This document shows positions 58,187 through 60,000 of a stretch of 60,000 bases of DNA, one piece after another. Every line of letters starts with the position of its first letter. The first letter of the stretch is position 1. A model generated the notes under the pieces. The model was not told the origin of the DNA, searched no databases, and saw only the letters and a list, made by a program, of their open reading frames with translations. This stretch comes from Symsagittifera roscoffensis (Eukaryota; Xenacoelomorpha; Acoela; Convolutidae): contig NC_087067.1 of assembly GCF_963678635.1 (NCBI RefSeq), positions 58,696,487 to 58,756,486 on the forward strand. The letters run 5' to 3'. A program made the translations under genes and the position numbers.

Positions 58187-59715
58187 TTTTTAGTCTTCTT
58201 ACCACGATCATCTGCAAAAAAAAAGAAAAGAAAAAATATAAAAAATAAAAACTTCTTAAAATTATTCTAAACTTCTTTAATATTTTCCACACAATAATTT
58301 GATAACATTCATACCAAATGTAGTAAATTAATCTATAAATTACTCCCCCAAAAGCAGTAAATTTAAATATGATGAAAATTTATAACTTTAAATTTCCCCC
58401 AAAACTAGCAGTAAAATTGAAATTCTATGTAATAATTTGATAAAATGAAAGTGCAGTACTAACCTTTTGATATTTTCATTCACTCGCACAGGAATTCTAT
58501 CCAAACTCGCACAGCTCGCCCACGAAGAATTGTTTAAATAATGAATTTCAGTTTCAAGTTTTCACACTCAACAACCCTAACACACGATAACAAGTTTCAA
58601 ACTTTCCTTTAACCCGGTTGGAAAGGATTTATATACTAAACCAAACAAACCAACGCAGCTTACTAAACACCACAAATCAAAAAACAACAGCATGACTAAG
58701 AAAAGAAAACCAACGGTACCCAAACCGGATTAACCCAGTTTAAAACTGGATAATTTATTCTTTTGAAGACTATTATAAAGTCTAAGAAAGAAATCATAAA
58801 ACACAAAAAAGTCGAAAGACAATTCCATAACAAAAACAATTTGAATTTTGAAAAAGGACACAACCAAAGGAACATAAGAAAGACCAACATAAACCCAACA
58901 TAAAACGTTATCACATAACAGGACCTCTCAAAGAAACCGCACGAAATCATACTCCCACTCCTGGCCTAACCCACCAGAGAGGACGTCCTGAGCATGCTCT
59001 ATAGCCGACCTAACCCACCGCGCTACATTCACGCTTTGTGACCACACTTCTATTTTTAATAAGAGGTACTCAAGGGTGAGTAACTCTTCAAAATAACCGA
59101 ACTAAAACAAAATGCTTTTGTGAAAAAAACTAACTGAATTCATAATTAAAAAACTGAACTAATAAAAATTTTATAAAATGTTAATCATACCTTGCATTAT
59201 ATAGATAAGCACACAACAACAAAGACGAACATCCAAAGACAAAATGACCCCACTATACTCGAACAAGAATGGCTAACCACAACCGATATGCCGTCCACAA
59301 TCACAACTCAAAGGATTTAGAGTACGACTTGACTTCGCAGAAAAGGACTTCATTGAACTAGACCAATGACCACCTCGATGTTCAAGTATACGTACAGATC
59401 CGAGTTACAAGGCATCCCCTCCACACACAATCTCCACGCCATTCCCAGACGAGGTTGAACACAAAACAAGTTCTCTACACAATACAGAAAAAGCCGTCAT
59501 AGCAAACCATTTTGAAATCTGATTGATTTCGTTGGGAAACACAGTCGTTGTCACAAGAAGACTCAACGATTGATGCCCCAAACTCCAGCGTCCTGGAACT
59601 TCTCTAACAAGAGGAACCGGACAAGAATACGATGTTCGCCAAATACCAACGTTCATCATCCATCCTTTGAATTGCAGAAAGATAATTCTAAAAAACTCTG
59701 TAAAACCCGGATGGG
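58187..59715 (+). other. 3' untranslated region of the element
   Basis: No coding frame. The sequence directly before the 3' LTR (gtaaaacccggatggg) is only a weak polypurine tract. On the minus strand, 59014-59025 reads tagcgcggtggg, close to a tRNA A-box, without a visible B-box. Confidence 0.5.
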
Positions 59716-60000
59716 TGGAACCTGATCTAAACTATATTTTATGATTGGATAAATTAGATATTTTACCACTGTAAAGTATTTAATATTAACCAATCATGAT
59801 CCATCTAACTAACAACCCACTTATTTGTAAGTGCTGAAATTACTTGTAATTTCAGCACCAGAGAGATTTAAGTTTAACTTAGAAATTAGTTGCCTCTCCA
59901 AGAGAACTTCAGCAGCCGCAATAAACCAGCATACCCTAGATCTTTTGAACCTAGCAGAGACTAGTTAAACACCCTGAGACTACTAAGCATAAGAGTAAGA
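59716..60000 (+). repeat. 3' LTR (5' portion, cut by window end)
   Basis: Collinear with 41289-41573, with five transitions. It contains the same perfect 12-bp stem-loop (59831-59858). Confidence 0.9.

Larger units (their letters stand above)
41289..60000 (+). mobile_element. Giant env-bearing Ty3-type LTR retroelement (right end cut by window)
   Basis: Direct repeats at 41289-41573 and 59716-60000 (start TGGAACCTGATC) bracket a collinear gag-pro-RT-RNaseH-IN-ORFX-env-ORFZ order on the plus strand. RT before RNase H before integrase, with integrase last in pol, is the Ty3/gypsy order. Span is at least 18.7 kb, far above the 5-10 kb usual for the group. Gag and pol are broken repeatedly. The LTR right boundary, primer-binding site and target-site duplication cannot be fixed because the 3' LTR runs off the window. 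Confidence 0.92.

Noticed and set aside
41289-60000. BEL/Pao affiliation
   Set aside because: RT (YLDD), RNase H and integrase with D,D35E plus a GPY-type module read as Ty3/gypsy; still, no phylogeny was done.

Overview
This is an AT-rich window of eukaryotic nuclear DNA, most likely from an invertebrate animal. The case rests on spliceosomal intron signals (a T-rich TTTTTCAG acceptor before a GC-richer exon), a 527-bp satellite, a Ty3-type LTR retroelement with an envelope gene, and Polinton/Maverick-type fragments (protein-primed PolB, adenain-like protease). The species cannot be named from the sequence. Almost everything here is repetitive or mobile; recognisable host coding sequence is scarce (a terminal exon near 9.6-10.1 kb and a possible C2H2 zinc-finger exon near 40 kb).

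Layout. (1) 1-7757: satellite array of about 527-bp monomers, with a tetrameric higher-order pattern and a duplicated flank block. (2) 7758-12040: non-coding DNA with diverged duplicates, poly-C runs, a host-like terminal exon (minus strand) and a cluster of palindromic TATAATCGATTATA motifs. (3) 12041-13635: a minus-strand fragment of the env tail and following ORF of the retroelement found at 41-60 kb. (4) 14079-30409: the most unusual structure. Two unique segments, S (about 1.1 kb) and Q (about 0.4 kb), alternate without exception with about 2.5-kb inverted arms U, giving S-U-Q-U'-S-U-Q-U'-S-U-Q-U'-S. One complete period is about 6.49 kb. Each unit carries an unrecognised gene family (A and B are paralogues), a small ORF C, and an adenain-like protease fragment in Q. 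Two Q copies begin with a 162-bp hairpin, and the last S is inverted. This is the architecture of a genome with inverted repeats laid down as a head-to-head/tail-to-tail concatemer. (5) 30410-30609: a 200-N assembly gap. (6) 30610-41288: PolB pseudogene, a fossil gag fragment, an unrecognised gene, and long non-coding stretches. (7) 41289-60000 (right end cut): an LTR retroelement of at least 18.7 kb.

The retroelement encodes, in order, Gag (zinc knuckle, Asn/Ser/Arg-rich linker), retropepsin, reverse transcriptase (YLDD), RNase H, integrase (D,D35E and a GPY-type module), an accessory ORF X with an N-terminal membrane segment, a large Env-like glycoprotein that I judge most like jingchuvirus/chuvirus glycoproteins, and a further long ORF Z whose start overlaps the inferred env stop as ATGA. 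Gag and pol are broken by many stops and frameshifts, but the first 689 codons of env are open and the compared 285 bp of the two LTRs differ at only five positions. The fragment at 12-13.6 kb is an independent copy that shows which breaks in the env tail are private to the main copy.
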